DNA of 64,000 nt. Source: Gymnogyps californianus. Lineage: Eukaryota > Chordata > Aves > Accipitriformes > Cathartidae. The stretch lies in the NCBI RefSeq assembly GCF_018139145.2, contig NC_059486.1, positions 1,550,001-1,614,000 on the forward strand, written 5' to 3'. The position numbers and the translations under genes were made by a program. Positions 29,601 through 39,800 of the stretch are shown here, piece after piece. Under the pieces are notes generated by a model. The model made no database searches. It saw only the letters and a list, made by a program, of their open reading frames with translations, and was not told the origin of the DNA. Numbering within the stretch: position 1 is the stretch's first letter; each line of letters begins with the position of its first letter.

Positions 29601-32600
29601 AGCCTAGAGAGCAACAGTGGTCAATATTTGGGCTCAAGGAATAAAATCCCAAATCTCACACGTACATACTCAGGGCAGGGTCTTCCCCCTGTCCCACAGC
29701 TGTAAATGTGTGTTGCGTGCACTCAAGATCACTACAAAAACATAAAGCAGGAATGGAAAGACAGTTTTGTCCATACTTTATGAAGAAATAGGAAACTCCA
29801 TTAAAAAATGTGAAAAAACTTACATACTGCCTCTCCAAAGCATCAAAACAACCTTGAATCCTGCCACGGAAAAAACATGTTAATACTAACCAGCAACATT
29901 TATCTCCTGATCTGTAAACACACACTCATTAGACACAGTTTAAAGTGCATTTTTTCTGGAATTAAGACAACACAGCTAGCAACATCTTGGGCTTGTAAAG
30001 TCCTTTTCAGGTCAATCATCATAAAGGCACTGTCCTCCCTTCTGCATTTGTGCATTGTTTGTACTTCTAGGGCCATATCCTGTCAGCCTGGAGCCCACTT
30101 AAATCCTGACAAAGACAAGGATCCGAGGCCTCAGGCTGGCTCCGAGTGGTTCTCTGCTCAGTGCTCTGTTCTAGCTCCCCAGCTTGATCTCTGATGGCTC
30201 TTTTCCCATCAGCCTTGTACAGGGCTTGGCTGAAACTTCAATCTGAACACGGCCTGGTATGTCTGGTCTTGTAAATTTTTGTTATCTGATGCATAGTTTA
30301 GAGCTATGGATTATCTCAAAGTAGTAAATATTATTTGAGGTAGCAATGGTCAGATATTTATTCTTCGAGTCAAAGGATGTGCAGCTAGGTTATCTCCTTA
30401 GCACATCAAAGTCAGAGTCTCTGCTTGTTGGGAACATGCCAACTCTGAAATACATCCTAAAGAAAGGTGTAGGGTACTTAGACACACAACATCCAGGGAG
30501 ATAAAATATTGTACATACTAAAAAACAAGCTACAAGAATCCCTACAAAAGTGAAACTAGAAAAGACTAAACACCACCATAATCAATCTCATGATTTTCTT
30601 TACCCTCTCTCTGTACCTACGCTGCCTGCGTGTGCTCTGGGGCCTGACCGTGACCTCACTACAGTCAACACTTCAACAGACCTTGAACTCACACGATCTT
30701 GGTCAGCTAATTCTGTCTTGCTTACGCACAGGGCCAAGCACACACTCTGCAGCAGTGGGAGTTGCACTGGCACAGTCAATAGCGCTACTGGGCACAATAT
30801 TTTCAAATTCAGGAAGAAGAAGAATGTGAGGGGTAGACGTCTTGCTATTCAGCACAATCTTGTCTTAGTTTCGCTGTTACTCACTTACCACTTGACTATC
30901 TGCAATGATCCCAGACAGCTTTTATCTTCTCGGAGAATTTTTAGACAGAGGTCTGCAAAACCAGATTTAGCACATAGTTACAATCCTTATCACAGCTGTT
31001 GGGCAAACGCTGGAACTAAGCCAGTCACCCTCCCTTTTTTGGATAAAATGCGTTATCTGAAGGTCCTTCCTGAGCGGAAACGTTGGTTTTCCACTGAGTC
31101 CCAGGTGGGCTGACAGAAGCTTATTGCTGCATTTTCAAATGTCTAGATTTTCCTCAGATGCTCTGGGCTCTCCCAGAAAAAGCGCTAGAGTTACGGCTTA
31201 ATTTCAAAACACCAGCAGCTTCCGTCTTCTCCTCCCTCCTCTTCTCCACTCCCATCTATTCCGCCATTCCCTAACAACACCTTCACTTCTGCATTCAGAC
31301 TTCACCAACATCCATACAACATAAATGACTGTGCACAGAATAAACTACTTCTGTTAAGCTTTTCCACACAGTTCCTTCTACCTCTGTTTTCAGGCATTCC
31401 AAATAGCAAGAGGAAATCCATCCTGCAAATCAAGAGGTGAATTAATAACACCTTAGGATTCAGCCAAGGAGCCCTCAAAATTGTGAGCAGGCCAGATGTC
31501 AACATTCCTGATCAAAAAGGCACTTGAAAGACCCGATGTTTGATTAGAAAGACTAGTGGCTTTTCAGGGTTAGGTGATCAAGAGCCAATCTGGGATTTCC
31601 TGTGCCCTTAAGCAAGTCCGCAAAGTACATGCGACCATGTTTCAGGACAACTAACTGCAGTAAGGGCAAACGTGGAAAGAGATTGGAATGCATGGAGACA
31701 TTTCACACCCTACCAACACATCCTGAATGAACGTAAAGGTGCTGATGAATCAAAGCACCACTAATTCTTGTGATCCTATGACAAGACTTTGGTTCTTAAA
31801 GTTCTGATTCCCAAGCGCATGCGGTTACGTGAGATTTTTTTCACAGAAAAAAAACGCAAACACAATAGAACAAACAAACAAATCTACTTTCAGTCTCGCA
31901 AGGAAAGCTGAAAATGTGAACCTCAAGGCTCAAAAATACAAAGGAAAATAAAACACACCAATCAGAGTTAATATTTAAAAACTTACTGATTTTTAAGTCA
32001 CTCTCCTGACGCTGGGGCCTGATTCACAGGGCTGGCAACACCAAGGAATGATCATAAACCAAAAGAAACACTAACAGAAAAGGCATGAGTTGCCAATAGC
32101 TCTAGGTTGTCTTCTATGCTCTCTATCTATCTGATGCAGAAGCACTGTCTGCGTTCAGACTTGAGAAGGCCTGTTAGCTAATTTCCTAATAAACTGAACT
32201 CATACGTATATGAGCAGCTGGAAGCTAACATGTAAAGCAGGTTATAGCTAAAATGTAGCAAGTAGAAAGAAGAATTCAGCACAAATTGAAAGTGCTACCA
32301 TCTAAATAGCGAGTTCCATAAGAGCTCTCCGGGAACAGCCCTCTCATGTATGTTATACAGGATACAGAGATGGCCAGAAGTCTTTTCACCAGCACCACAG
32401 ACTGCTGCTCAGTAGCAATTTTGTTGGGGAACAACACTGATTCCTGAAAAAGAAGGGCAAAGCCAAAAATAGCACCATTTTAGTGTAAGGCAGGGATTAT
32501 ATTTAGAAACAACTCTCAGCAGGCAGAAAAAGAGGGTAACTAGAAATGTAATTTTAACATTTCTCTGGTCTTCATACTATGCAGGGAAGACTCATGTCTA

Positions 32601-33424
32601 ACATGGGTGGGATTAAATGTTTTAAGGATAGTTATCAATAGATCTGACATGATTTACTCAGATGCAGACTGTGATTTACTCAGATGCAGACTGCATCGGT
32701 CGGTCATTCCCTCCCCTTTTATCACAGCTGAACGTTCCCACCCCTTCCACTGCACCAATGCTGGCACTTGACAGACAACCACCCCTAAAAAAAAAAAGTG
32801 TATAGGTTTCTGCCGGCGTAGCTCTACAGAGTTAATTGTGGAGTCAAACAAGTGCCGGTGCTGGTGTGGCATTCACGGCTGTACCAAAGTTCACTGCCTG
32901 CCACAGCTTTTTCTGAGATCTGACAGCAGACTGAGCCTGTCAACGCTGTACGCAGACCTAGTTTTCAGAGTGGTTTTAAGGCAGAGTTGTAAACAGTACA
33001 TGTCGACGACTGGAGCTAATGTAAATACTAACCACTGTGTGATTTTAACATGAACAATCTTAGCAGAAAGTATACTAAATTTAGTTCCTCTATGAGTTTG
33101 TTGCTTTTCTTCCTGCTAATAAAGCTCTGTGCACACCTAACGAGCCTACATTTATTTAGTCAAATACATGTCAAAGCTCCATGCTGTATCTTCCTGGACT
33201 CACTAAATTGGAAATAATCCAACTAAGAACAGCACAGACAACAGAAAGTGTTCCCACCTCACCAGGCACAGACGTGCCACGTCCAAAACTGAGAGCTAAG
33301 ATTGTCAGTACCATCACACTTCACGGTTTTTACCTTAGAGGACTTTTTCTTTTGCCTAGTCTGTAAAAGCTGATGAGTAGCCATCTTATATTTCAAAGAT
33401 GTGCCTTCCACTTGTAGTTAAAAC
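10869..33424 (-). CDS. HORMAD2: HORMAD2, HORMA-domain meiotic protein (whole gene)
   Basis: HORMADs load on unsynapsed chromosome axes in meiotic prophase and support ATR recruitment and checkpoint surveillance (known for the family). Ten coding exons join in phase to give 307 residues, the length I recall for human HORMAD2. The start exon encodes [11 protein letters not shown]. The HORMA domain covers roughly residues 20-230 and includes [46 protein letters not shown] and [15 protein letters not shown]2 rather than HORMAD1 is indicated by [19 protein letters not shown] and the acidic [15 protein letters not shown] segment. The C-terminus has a [10 protein letters not shown] motif at residues 289-298 matching the RKKRKVSEP end of the mammalian protein. 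All junctions are GT-AG. The first exon shown also carries 40 bases of 5' UTR after a strong polypyrimidine acceptor, so at least one untranslated exon lies upstream, probably in the CpG-rich interval near 35 kb. Confidence 0.95.
14720..14996 (+). repeat. CR1 LINE 3' fragment
   Basis: The sequence follows the avian CR1 3' end closely: a 'ggtgtcaagtgaaaggacaagaggaaa'-type block, a 'tttactgtgagggcaatcaa' block, 'gaggttgtgtagtctccatc', 'cttggagatattcaa', 'actggacaaggtc', 'ccctgctttgagcagg', then 'cctcagtgattctg' at the end. It is truncated at its 5' side, as is usual for CR1 copies. Confidence 0.9.
15401..15416 (+). repeat. Poly(A) tract
   Basis: An uninterrupted run of 16 A's with no recognisable element body attached. 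Confidence 0.9.
16169..16182 (+). repeat. Poly(T) tract
   Basis: An uninterrupted run of T's within the HORMAD2 intron, followed by further T-rich sequence. Confidence 0.85.
16861..16902. repeat. Short tandem duplication, period 23
   Basis: Two 19-base copies of cagtctagYagcataagca start at 16861 and 16884 and differ at one position. Confidence 0.85.
18982..19006 (+). repeat. Poly(T) tract
   Basis: An uninterrupted run of 25 T's. It could be the tail of a reverse-oriented retroposed sequence, but I recognise no element to its left or right. Confidence 0.9.
20040..20265 (-). repeat. Ancient CR1-like LINE fragment
   Basis: Blocks 'ggaaagtttcttcctaa', 'ttatatccct', 'tttgtag' and 'ttccgtggcaatgaattcca' occur in the order expected for the old sauropsid CR1 element read in reverse. 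The copy is very diverged and its limits are approximate. Confidence 0.5.
20659..20685 (+). repeat. (TG)n microsatellite
   Basis: About 13 uninterrupted TG units, followed by tatgggg. Confidence 0.95.
21433..21541 (-). CDS. HORMAD2: Candidate HORMAD2 alternative (cassette) exon, 109 nt
   Basis: The block has a good acceptor (ttgctttacag) and donor (ACAG|gtaaat) on the minus strand and lies between exons 9 and 10. In phase with exon 9 it is open and hydrophilic (it begins [19 protein letters not shown]). Its length is not a multiple of three, so inclusion would push the last exon into a frame ending DKLPEPCI and stop, removing the PKKKRKV motif. Skipping it restores a 307-residue protein. It may be an alternative exon or a fortuitous splice-site pair. 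Confidence 0.35.
22121..22136 (+). repeat. (TG)n microsatellite, short
   Basis: Eight TG units, flanked by cacg and catgcacatg, in the intron between HORMAD2 exons 9 and 10. Confidence 0.85.
22406..22659 (-). CDS. HORMAD2: HORMAD2 coding exon 9 (end of HORMA domain, acidic tail)
   Basis: It encodes [15 protein letters not shown], then [20 protein letters not shown], then [15 protein letters not shown], and ends [19 protein letters not shown]. The acceptor is ctccctgtgtag and the donor AAG|gtatag, phase 0. The same phase at the last exon allows direct joining to 10973. Confidence 0.95.
23229..23380 (-). CDS. HORMAD2: HORMAD2 coding exon 8
   Basis: It encodes [20 protein letters not shown], then [18 protein letters not shown], then [12 protein letters not shown]. 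This matches the family segment 'KKASxLLIRKLYILMQxLxPLPN'. The acceptor is ccgattgtag and the donor GATG|gtaggt, phase 1. Confidence 0.95.
24602..24655 (+). repeat. Imperfect tandem repeat of a GCAGAAYAGAA unit
   Basis: Three to four degraded copies of a 14-17 base unit (ggattagcagaacagaa, ggattagcagaatagaa, ttggcagaatagaa, gtggcag) follow one another in a HORMAD2 intron. Confidence 0.75.
26322..26389 (-). CDS. HORMAD2: HORMAD2 coding exon 7
   Basis: It encodes [20 protein letters not shown] followed by II and ends in phase 2. The YQFKFKY string is a hallmark of HORMAD1/2. The acceptor is aatctctag and the donor CAG|gtaaag. Confidence 0.94.
27769..27795 (-). CDS. HORMAD2: HORMAD2 coding exon 6 (27-nt microexon)
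   Basis: It encodes IYTNPKEPE, matching LYTNPMGSE of the family. The acceptor is ttcttgtaacag and the donor GAG|gtaaga. It is phase 0 at both ends. Confidence 0.9.
28532..28552 (-). CDS. HORMAD2: HORMAD2 coding exon 5 (21-nt microexon)
   Basis: It encodes LHIAVLA, matching LRMAVLT between the 'DALEKRY' and 'YTNP' segments of the family. The acceptor is ccctccttag and the donor GCA|gtaagt, phase 0 on both sides. Without this microexon the HORMA fold would lack seven residues. Confidence 0.85.
29824..29860 (-). CDS. HORMAD2: HORMAD2 coding exon 4 (37 nt)
   Basis: With the two bases carried from exon 3 it reads [13 protein letters not shown], nearly identical to the HORMAD2-specific [13 protein letters not shown]. 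The acceptor is ccgtggcag and the donor TAT|gtaagt. It begins in phase 2 and ends in phase 0. Confidence 0.93.
30889..30952 (-). CDS. HORMAD2: HORMAD2 coding exon 3
   Basis: It reads [20 protein letters not shown] then KW, matching the family [16 protein letters not shown] segment. The acceptor is ttttgcag and the donor TG|gtaagt; phases 1 and 2 join correctly on either side. Confidence 0.94.
32299..32443 (-). CDS. HORMAD2: HORMAD2 coding exon 2 (HORMA N-terminal part)
   Basis: It reads [15 protein letters not shown], then [20 protein letters not shown], then [13 protein letters not shown]. The acceptor is cttctttttcag and the donor GATG|gtagca, so the exon ends in phase 1. It is the most strongly conserved part of the HORMA domain. 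Confidence 0.95.
32651..32693. repeat. Perfect tandem duplication, period 22
   Basis: gatttactcagatgcagact occurs at 32651 and again at 32673 with no mismatch. It lies in the intron just 5' of HORMAD2 exon 2 in transcription order. Confidence 0.9.
33334..33384 (-). CDS. HORMAD2: HORMAD2 coding exon 1 (start codon)
   Basis: It encodes [17 protein letters not shown] and starts with MAT as in mammalian HORMAD1/2. The donor is AAG|gtaaaa, phase 0. The exon extends 5' to 33424, where an acceptor with a run of T's (minus strand) ends in TTTAG. Bases 33385-33424 are therefore 5' UTR. Confidence 0.88.
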
Positions 33425-35240
33425 CTAAAAAAAAAAGAAGATATGAGACACCTGGAAAATACACAGTCATTGCTATTTCTCATCTTCCTTAAACTAAGAA
33501 TGAGGTTCTTCAGCTTATTCAGGTCTGAAAGCTAACTGCCAGCCAGGACAGCTAAAGCAAAGCAAACCAAGGATGCTCCATGGCACTGTCTGAGAGTCTG
33601 CAGAGCAAGACAACTCCCTATTCACTGCTAAACGATCAATAGTATTTGAAATTCAGGGCCACAACTGTACCTGGTGTCAGCTGGTGCCACTTCAAAATGC
33701 ATTTCTCATATTCCAAACCACAAATGTTAATTCCTACAACCATTAAAAAGTGTGAAGGGGGAATGTGAAAGAACTGGAAGTCTGCCAATAGCAGCCAATA
33801 TTTTAGCAAGGGTAAGCAGGAAACACACTAACATCAATCTTGGCTGGAATAAAGGAATGATTCTTCTGGGACACCTTGAAAGCTGGGGGGGGGGGAAAGA
33901 CAAGTCCACATTCTTTCAATGAAAGCAGGCCCTGTTAGACAAGCCTGGATTAAAGAGGAAAATATTCTTTTTAGAAGAATGGAAAGCTGATTGATAAAGG
34001 CAATAATGTGGACATTACATGTTTCGCACTTTGGTGAGGTGCTTGATTTAGCACCGTCTGACATCTTGATTAAAAACTTCCATTAGATGGAATTAACAGG
34101 GCACGTGTTAACTGGTTTGAAAAATGGCTCGCTGGGAGATCTCAACATGTAGTTGCTAACAGGGAGACGTCAATGAAAGGAAACACCACAAACATGTCCC
34201 CAGAGGAGCGTTGCCTTGTCCGCAGCTAGTCAATATTTCTATTAACAATTAAAATAATAGCATAAACACGGTGGGTTGATTTAAATGGTGACCTAATGCA
34301 GTGAGCAGTAGACCTTGGTCAACACAGCTCATCTCATCTTCTTCTGCATTTGTACCTTTTCAGCTTTTTTCCATGAAAGCCTCATTTCCATTTGTTGGCA
34401 GTCATTAAGACATGTTGATTGGAACATGTTGACAGCTTTTATGCTAAATTTAGCACTCCAGTTAGTAATGAGGACAGATTACAGCTATAAAAGTATATTT
34501 AAACAAATATACACCTGCAAAATTTTTAATATGTTGCGTATTTTAGGAAAGCACTTTTTTTTACTCATGATTGGCTAAGCACTGTGAACAGGACTGGAAT
34601 GCAATTAAAGCAGACAAAGGCATTATTCCAACGTGAGGTTATTAGCTAAATAAAGCCGATTTAAGCGAGCCAGCGAGATGAGAAAACACGTTTTCTACAA
34701 CATACCACACTTACAATTGATTTATTGTGCAAAGGAAACATCACCTAGACCGAGCTTACCTACTCTGACCCGGTTGTTTCGGTACAGGGTATTCTCCAAG
34801 GCTTCAGCATCACCGTGTCACCTTGGCCAAACCTGCGCTTGCTCCTGGACTGCGAGAGAGGAAAGAAGGTGCCCTGGCTCTCCACAGCCCCACCGCTCAC
34901 TCACTCTGAAGCCACTTTATCACCGAGTATCAGGAAATTAGCATTAACGGGGAGAAACCAAACCTCCTCCTCAGCACCCCAGGAACCCCCGTCCCACCCA
35001 GGGACTTCGCCCCCTCAGCCCTGCACCTGCACACCGATGCCTGATTTCAGGCGATGTGAGGCTACAGCAGGCTCTAAAAAAGCAACCATGGCTCCAAATG
35101 TAGTTTTAAAAGTCTTTTGGGGTTTTTTGCTTCTGTTTTTTTTTGGGGGGTTGGGGTTTTTTGAGTCGAAGCTCAGGCCCAGCCGGGCTCCACCCGGGGC
35201 CGGGTCCTGCCCCTCACCCGGCGGCACCTGCCGCCCCCTG

Positions 35241-35294
35241 AGGCGCGGGGTTCCCCTCAGGCGCGGGGCTCCCCTCAGGCGCGGCCTCCGCCTC
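35241..35294. repeat. 18-bp GC-rich tandem repeat, three copies
   Basis: Units of the form aggcgcggggYtcccctc repeat at 18-base spacing; the third copy is diverged. They sit in the CpG island and are followed by a pyrimidine-rich (cctcctcgt)-like stretch to about 35332. Confidence 0.85.
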
Positions 35295-35549
35295 CTCGTC
35301 CTCCTCCTCCTCGTCCTCCTCCTCCTGCTCGGGCCGGGCGGTCCGAGTACCGGCGCCGCCAGCCCCAGCCCCGCCGGTTCCCCCTGCCTCCTCGGTGCCG
35401 CGGGCCCCCCGGGCCTGCGCGGCGCTGGGGGCGGGTGGAGGGAGGGCGGCAGAGGCGGCAGCCCGGCCCAGCGGTGTCGGTGTGAGGCGGAGGCCTGTCC
35501 CCGTCCCCCGTTCCCCCCCCCCCGCCATCCTCCCTCCCAGGCCTCCGCC

Positions 35550-35678
35550 ATGGCGGTCCCGGCTGAGGAGAAGCGGTCCCTGAAGGGTCACTTCTGCCGC
35601 TTAAAAACCTGCGGCGGCACCAGCACCCTCCCGGCAGCGCTGAAACGGGGCTGCGGGTGCCTCACGGGGCTGGTGTGA
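35550..35678 (+). other. Short ORF with strong start context in CpG island
   Basis: An ATG in a near-ideal context (tccgccATGG) opens a 42-codon frame starting MAVPAEEKRSLKGHF and ending TGLV at a TGA. On the plus strand it could be an upstream ORF in the leader of the AidB-like gene. A possible donor (GGGCTG|gtgtga) close to its end means it could also be a first exon, but I found no convincing in-phase acceptor joining it to the 36.7 kb exon. No homology is recognised. Confidence 0.25.
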
Positions 35679-36743
35679 GGGCAGCCGGGCCCAGCCTCGG
35701 GGCGGCGGGGGGATGTCTCCGTGTCCTTCCCCAGGCCCTGCCAAGTGGTTTCATGCCGCCCCTCAGGAGTTCAGGCAGAACAAGGTGACCCTGGGGAAGA
35801 AACGGCAGCACTGCCATGGCAGGGGGCGGTGGTGTGGTATCATACCTCTTTAAAATCGCTTTAAAGTAAAATACTGTTTTTTATTAGCAGCATATCGCCC
35901 CAAATTAGGTGCGAGTTTTAAATTACTCAAAGCCAGAAGACACGTTCTTGAAATATTCTGGTACTTCTCTAGGGAAAGGGAGACTTTTAATATCATCCCA
36001 ACTCAAAGGCATCAGGGACTTAATCAGAAGCAGATTATTTTGGAGCTAGCGTCACAACCCAGGCGAGGAGGATGGATTCTCTATTTCACCAGTATCTTAT
36101 TTACAGAATAACCTGCCTAAACCATTTCTTCCCATTTCCAGGCATTTTGTTATCCTTCAGATGAGGAAATGTATTTTTTCCTTCTCATCTCTACCCCGTT
36201 ATCATCCCAAGCAATTCAGGGGGATGCTGGTGGGAATACACAACCCCCAGGTTCCCCCAGCTCTGGAAATGTCAGCTGGTTATGATGGTTTGCCTTGCTG
36301 GTAGGGGAGGACACAGTGTTTTCTGAGTACTTGCATTTTTCCAGGCCATTTTCTGATCTCTTTCCAAAGACCTTTTCCCTAGTTCGGTTGACAACAGCTG
36401 CTGGAAAGCTCCTCCCCGAGGGAAGGGAAAAGACATCATCAATTTTTTCAAGAATAACTTCACAACATCAAAACAAAAGAGGATTGGTGCTGCTGTCAAC
36501 CGAGGAAGGGTCTGGCGGTGAGAGCCGTTGGCGTGACACACTCAGAGCTTTGCAGGATCATGTTTACCTGTCGCCTGCCTTGGTGGAGATCCCGTGCTAC
36601 TTGCAAGCCGCGGCAGCCGGGTCACTTTCTGCCTCGCATCTGGGAGAGATGCCAACCGCCGAGTCGTAAAGGAATCAACACGACCGCGAGGCAGGGGCAA
36701 CAGGTCGGCGAGCAGGAGGAACCAAGTATTAGAAGATCTGGAA

Positions 36744-36860
36744 ATGCCCCTTGCAAAGAGAGACACCGAGACCCTCTTCCAAGAGCAGCCCGAGACTGGG
36801 AACCAGCATTTGGAAGATGCTTTGCTTCGGAATTACTTGAAAGCACACCTTCCTCCCAAG
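36744..36860 (+). CDS. AidB-like exon 1 (start codon)
   Basis: It encodes [19 protein letters not shown], then [20 protein letters not shown], and ends at CCCAAG|gtctag in phase 0. The frame is open upstream for about 200 bases without another ATG, so an upstream spliced start cannot be excluded. Confidence 0.85.
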
Positions 36861-39800
36861 GTCTAGCATGTGTGTTTGTGTTTCTGTGTGTACACACTAC
36901 AATTCTGGCTAGGTCACTGTTTAAGACTGTGAATTGAACATTTCTCTGAGCCCTTTTGTGCCTTTGAGCCTTTAACTGGGGGGAATTTATCAGCAATCTT
37001 TAAAACTTGTTATCTTTGAATCAGTGCAGGGGTGAAAAATACTGCCAGGACATGAACAGTAGAAAGTGGCTTAGTGGACTTCTGTGACGGATCTGGGTGT
37101 TGCAACAAGAGTGTTGTTTCGGGCTTGTCGGTGCGGGCTTTTGTTGTCTGGTAATCCAGAGAAAGAAATTTCAGAGAAAGGGAAAAAACTAAGGTGCTTC
37201 CAAATTCTGCTGTGCTCTTCCACTTCTCTCCCCCCAGGGAAGAGGGGCTTTTAAGGAAATTCCTTTCCGAAGGAAGGGGGCTGTTCTCAGCTGAGCGCTC
37301 AAGAGGATGCAAAGGCCCGTTGGGGTTTGCTTGTTCTCGGCACAGGTTGTTGGCTTTTCTGGGTTGTTTTTCAGACAGCGAAGGCTCTGTACAGCTTGCA
37401 GGGGTGCAGAGAGGTGGGGTAAGACCTTGAGCTGCGGGTCTCTGTTCTGTGAGGTCCAGTCCTACAGGAACCCCTGGGAGGAGGCGGCGCATCTCACTGG
37501 CTGTCCTCTGCTGTCACCTCAAGGACTGCAACTGTATCCCACTTTCCAAGGACCAGATTTCATGGAGCAGAGCGTGACCTCTCTCCGTGATTTACTCCAG
37601 CAGAAGCAATGCAATGACCTGTAAAGCCACCGGCTGAGTCGAGGGGCAGAACCTGGCTTTCAGTGACGCGCTTCCTGCTGCTGCTGGCTCTCCAGGTCTG
37701 TGAGGCCTTGCAGACACGGGGTAGTAAGAGTGTGGTGGCAGCAATGGGAGCTTGCTTTTGTCACAGCCATCACAAAAGACGGGAATGAGGCCTCCCTAAG
37801 CACCACTGTGGCCTTCTTGCCAGAAGAGAAGATGGGGGAAAAGGAGGATGCCTTTGGGCAACCATGAAGATCTTGCTCCTAATCTGCACCTTTGGAAGTA
37901 GCATGATTCAGATCTCCTGAAGACTAAAAGGTTCAGTGATGTCTTTCGCCAAGGCTGACAGCTGCTCTCCGCTCCTTCCCCAAAGAGACAAAGCGGTTGC
38001 AAACTCTGCCAGAGAATCAGCAGCATCTCCCTTATGTTTCTGTGCTTGGTCCCAGCGGGGCAGTGTTGCCTCACCGCTGAAAGGGAGAGCCCAGTCTGCT
38101 GTCTGCTTCGTGCAGCACCCGCTTGTCTGCAGCCTGAGAGCTAGCTCCCCATACGAACACCTTCCTGTCCAGGAGAGCAGCAACAGATGAAGCTTTGTGT
38201 GTCCCACTGAAGCAGACACCACGCTGGTGGTCGATTCCTGTTGTACTGTTCACCTGGGTTCAGTGGTGAACACAGAAATTTTCCTGGAATGGAGCATAAG
38301 ATTCATTTCTTTGAAGCTGATTTCTGGAGAACACAGAAGAAAGCACCTGCTTTTTTCTGGGCACTGTTGTGGAGAGGTATCTGTCGGTCTTTGATCCCCC
38401 TGAAAATATGTCCTTTAATATAAATGATCATCTGTTTGCACTCTTAATGTGCAATAATTTGCACATTTCCAATATATTCATCCCGGGGACATCAAAGGAC
38501 AGATTAGGATGAATGAGACCACCCAGCAGATGCTGCTAGGTAGCAGCTTCAGCCCTGACCCTGATGGTTTACAGATGCGCCCTCCGTATCCACGTTTTGC
38601 TGGCGTGCCCAGGCCACTGTGTGTTACATTCAGCAGTCAGAAATGTGGGAGTTCTGATTTTGTTCTTTTACCTTGGAAATAAACACATTCACTTGGGTAA
38701 CACGGTGGTTTGTAAGGCTACGTGTGGCCAGGGCATAAGCTCACAGCTAGGCAGTCGGGTTTTTTTTTTAGAAAATGTGGATGAGGTGAAGGGACTGTTG
38801 TAGTTTGAGTTCACTGTAGTGTGCTGACCAAGAGACTTATTTGGTAGATTCATATTCTTCTACCCACAAAAAAACATCGGGTAAACAGTTCAAAGGTTCT
38901 TGTGCTTCAGGGATCAGCAAAGTCCATGAACCTTGGATTCTTAAGTTTTGCCTCTAAAACAACCTTCAAATTGTTGTCAAGGTATGATAAGCATTGGAGG
39001 CATACACCCATCCCAGCTGAGCTCCACCGACAGCAACAGGAGTGCAGCGTGAGCTGTACCAGTTGACAGGGCTCTCATGCATGGTTTTGGCTTGTTTTGT
39101 GATTTTTTAACACTATGTCGCCGTTCACCTGAAGGAAAACTGGCTGGTCTGAGGATGGAGACTTCCAGAGTAGTAACTGGACAGTGTGTGTTGGATCCTG
39201 ATTACGCACGCTGAACGGGAGAGTGATGAAAGAATCAATCATGCGGGATGTAGTTTAATGAAAAGTCAGTACAGGGGGAGGCAGGGAAAGGAAGAAGCAG
39301 GATTTGTATTTCATCAACAGCAAATTAATGTGCTTTATAATTGCACCATTTTGGGTACAGCAACTACGGCATTCACCTCCATGATTGTTATATTGAGGAG
39401 GAAACGAGCATCTCTTGAGGGGTAGAGGACAGCAAAAAATATTCCTCTGATGAAAGCAAACCTAGATCAGGTGCTTCTCTGACCCCCAGTACAGTCTTGG
39501 ATGTATTTATGCTAACGAGAGTCCAACAGGGCTAGAGGTTGGGTCCACCTGGCCTAATTTGAATCATCTCTAAGTCAGGTTATTTAAGTCTAGGCAACTT
39601 CACTAGGCTTTGGCCACAGACAGTGAAGAGCACTTGCAGAAGGCAATTCCTGTCACCTTGAAACAGGTATCTGAGAGGGTTGGAATGAATCCCTCCTCTG
39701 CGGGTGGCGGTTTCCCTCCATTAACTATGGACAGACTACTCCGTCCAAGTCAGCCAAGCCTGGCTGAAACGAGGGCACGTGAATCCTTATCCAGGGCCAT

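Larger units (their letters stand above)
35170..35720. promoter_or_regulatory. CpG island, probable bidirectional promoter
   Basis: This is the most GC- and CG-rich stretch in the window. It sits between the HORMAD2 first coding exon (minus strand, 33384) and the AidB-like start codon (plus strand, 36744), which are transcribed away from each other. It is a natural candidate for the start sites of both genes, with untranslated first exons splicing to 33424 on one side and to the 36.7 kb exon on the other. No TATA box stands out. The promoter role is inferred from position and composition only. Confidence 0.6.

Noticed and set aside
31983..32003. A minus-strand stretch reading roughly DLKIS, first considered as HORMAD2 exon 3.
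   Set aside because: No acceptor gives an open phase, and the exon at 30889-30952 encodes the expected [11 protein letters not shown] with proper splice sites.
34815..35678. A 287-codon plus-strand frame and several minus-strand frames rich in Ala, Gly, Pro and Glu across the CpG island.
   Set aside because: Overlapping frames on both strands stay open because stops are rare in GC-rich DNA and because of the 18-bp and CCTCCTCGT-type repeats. None is supported by homology.
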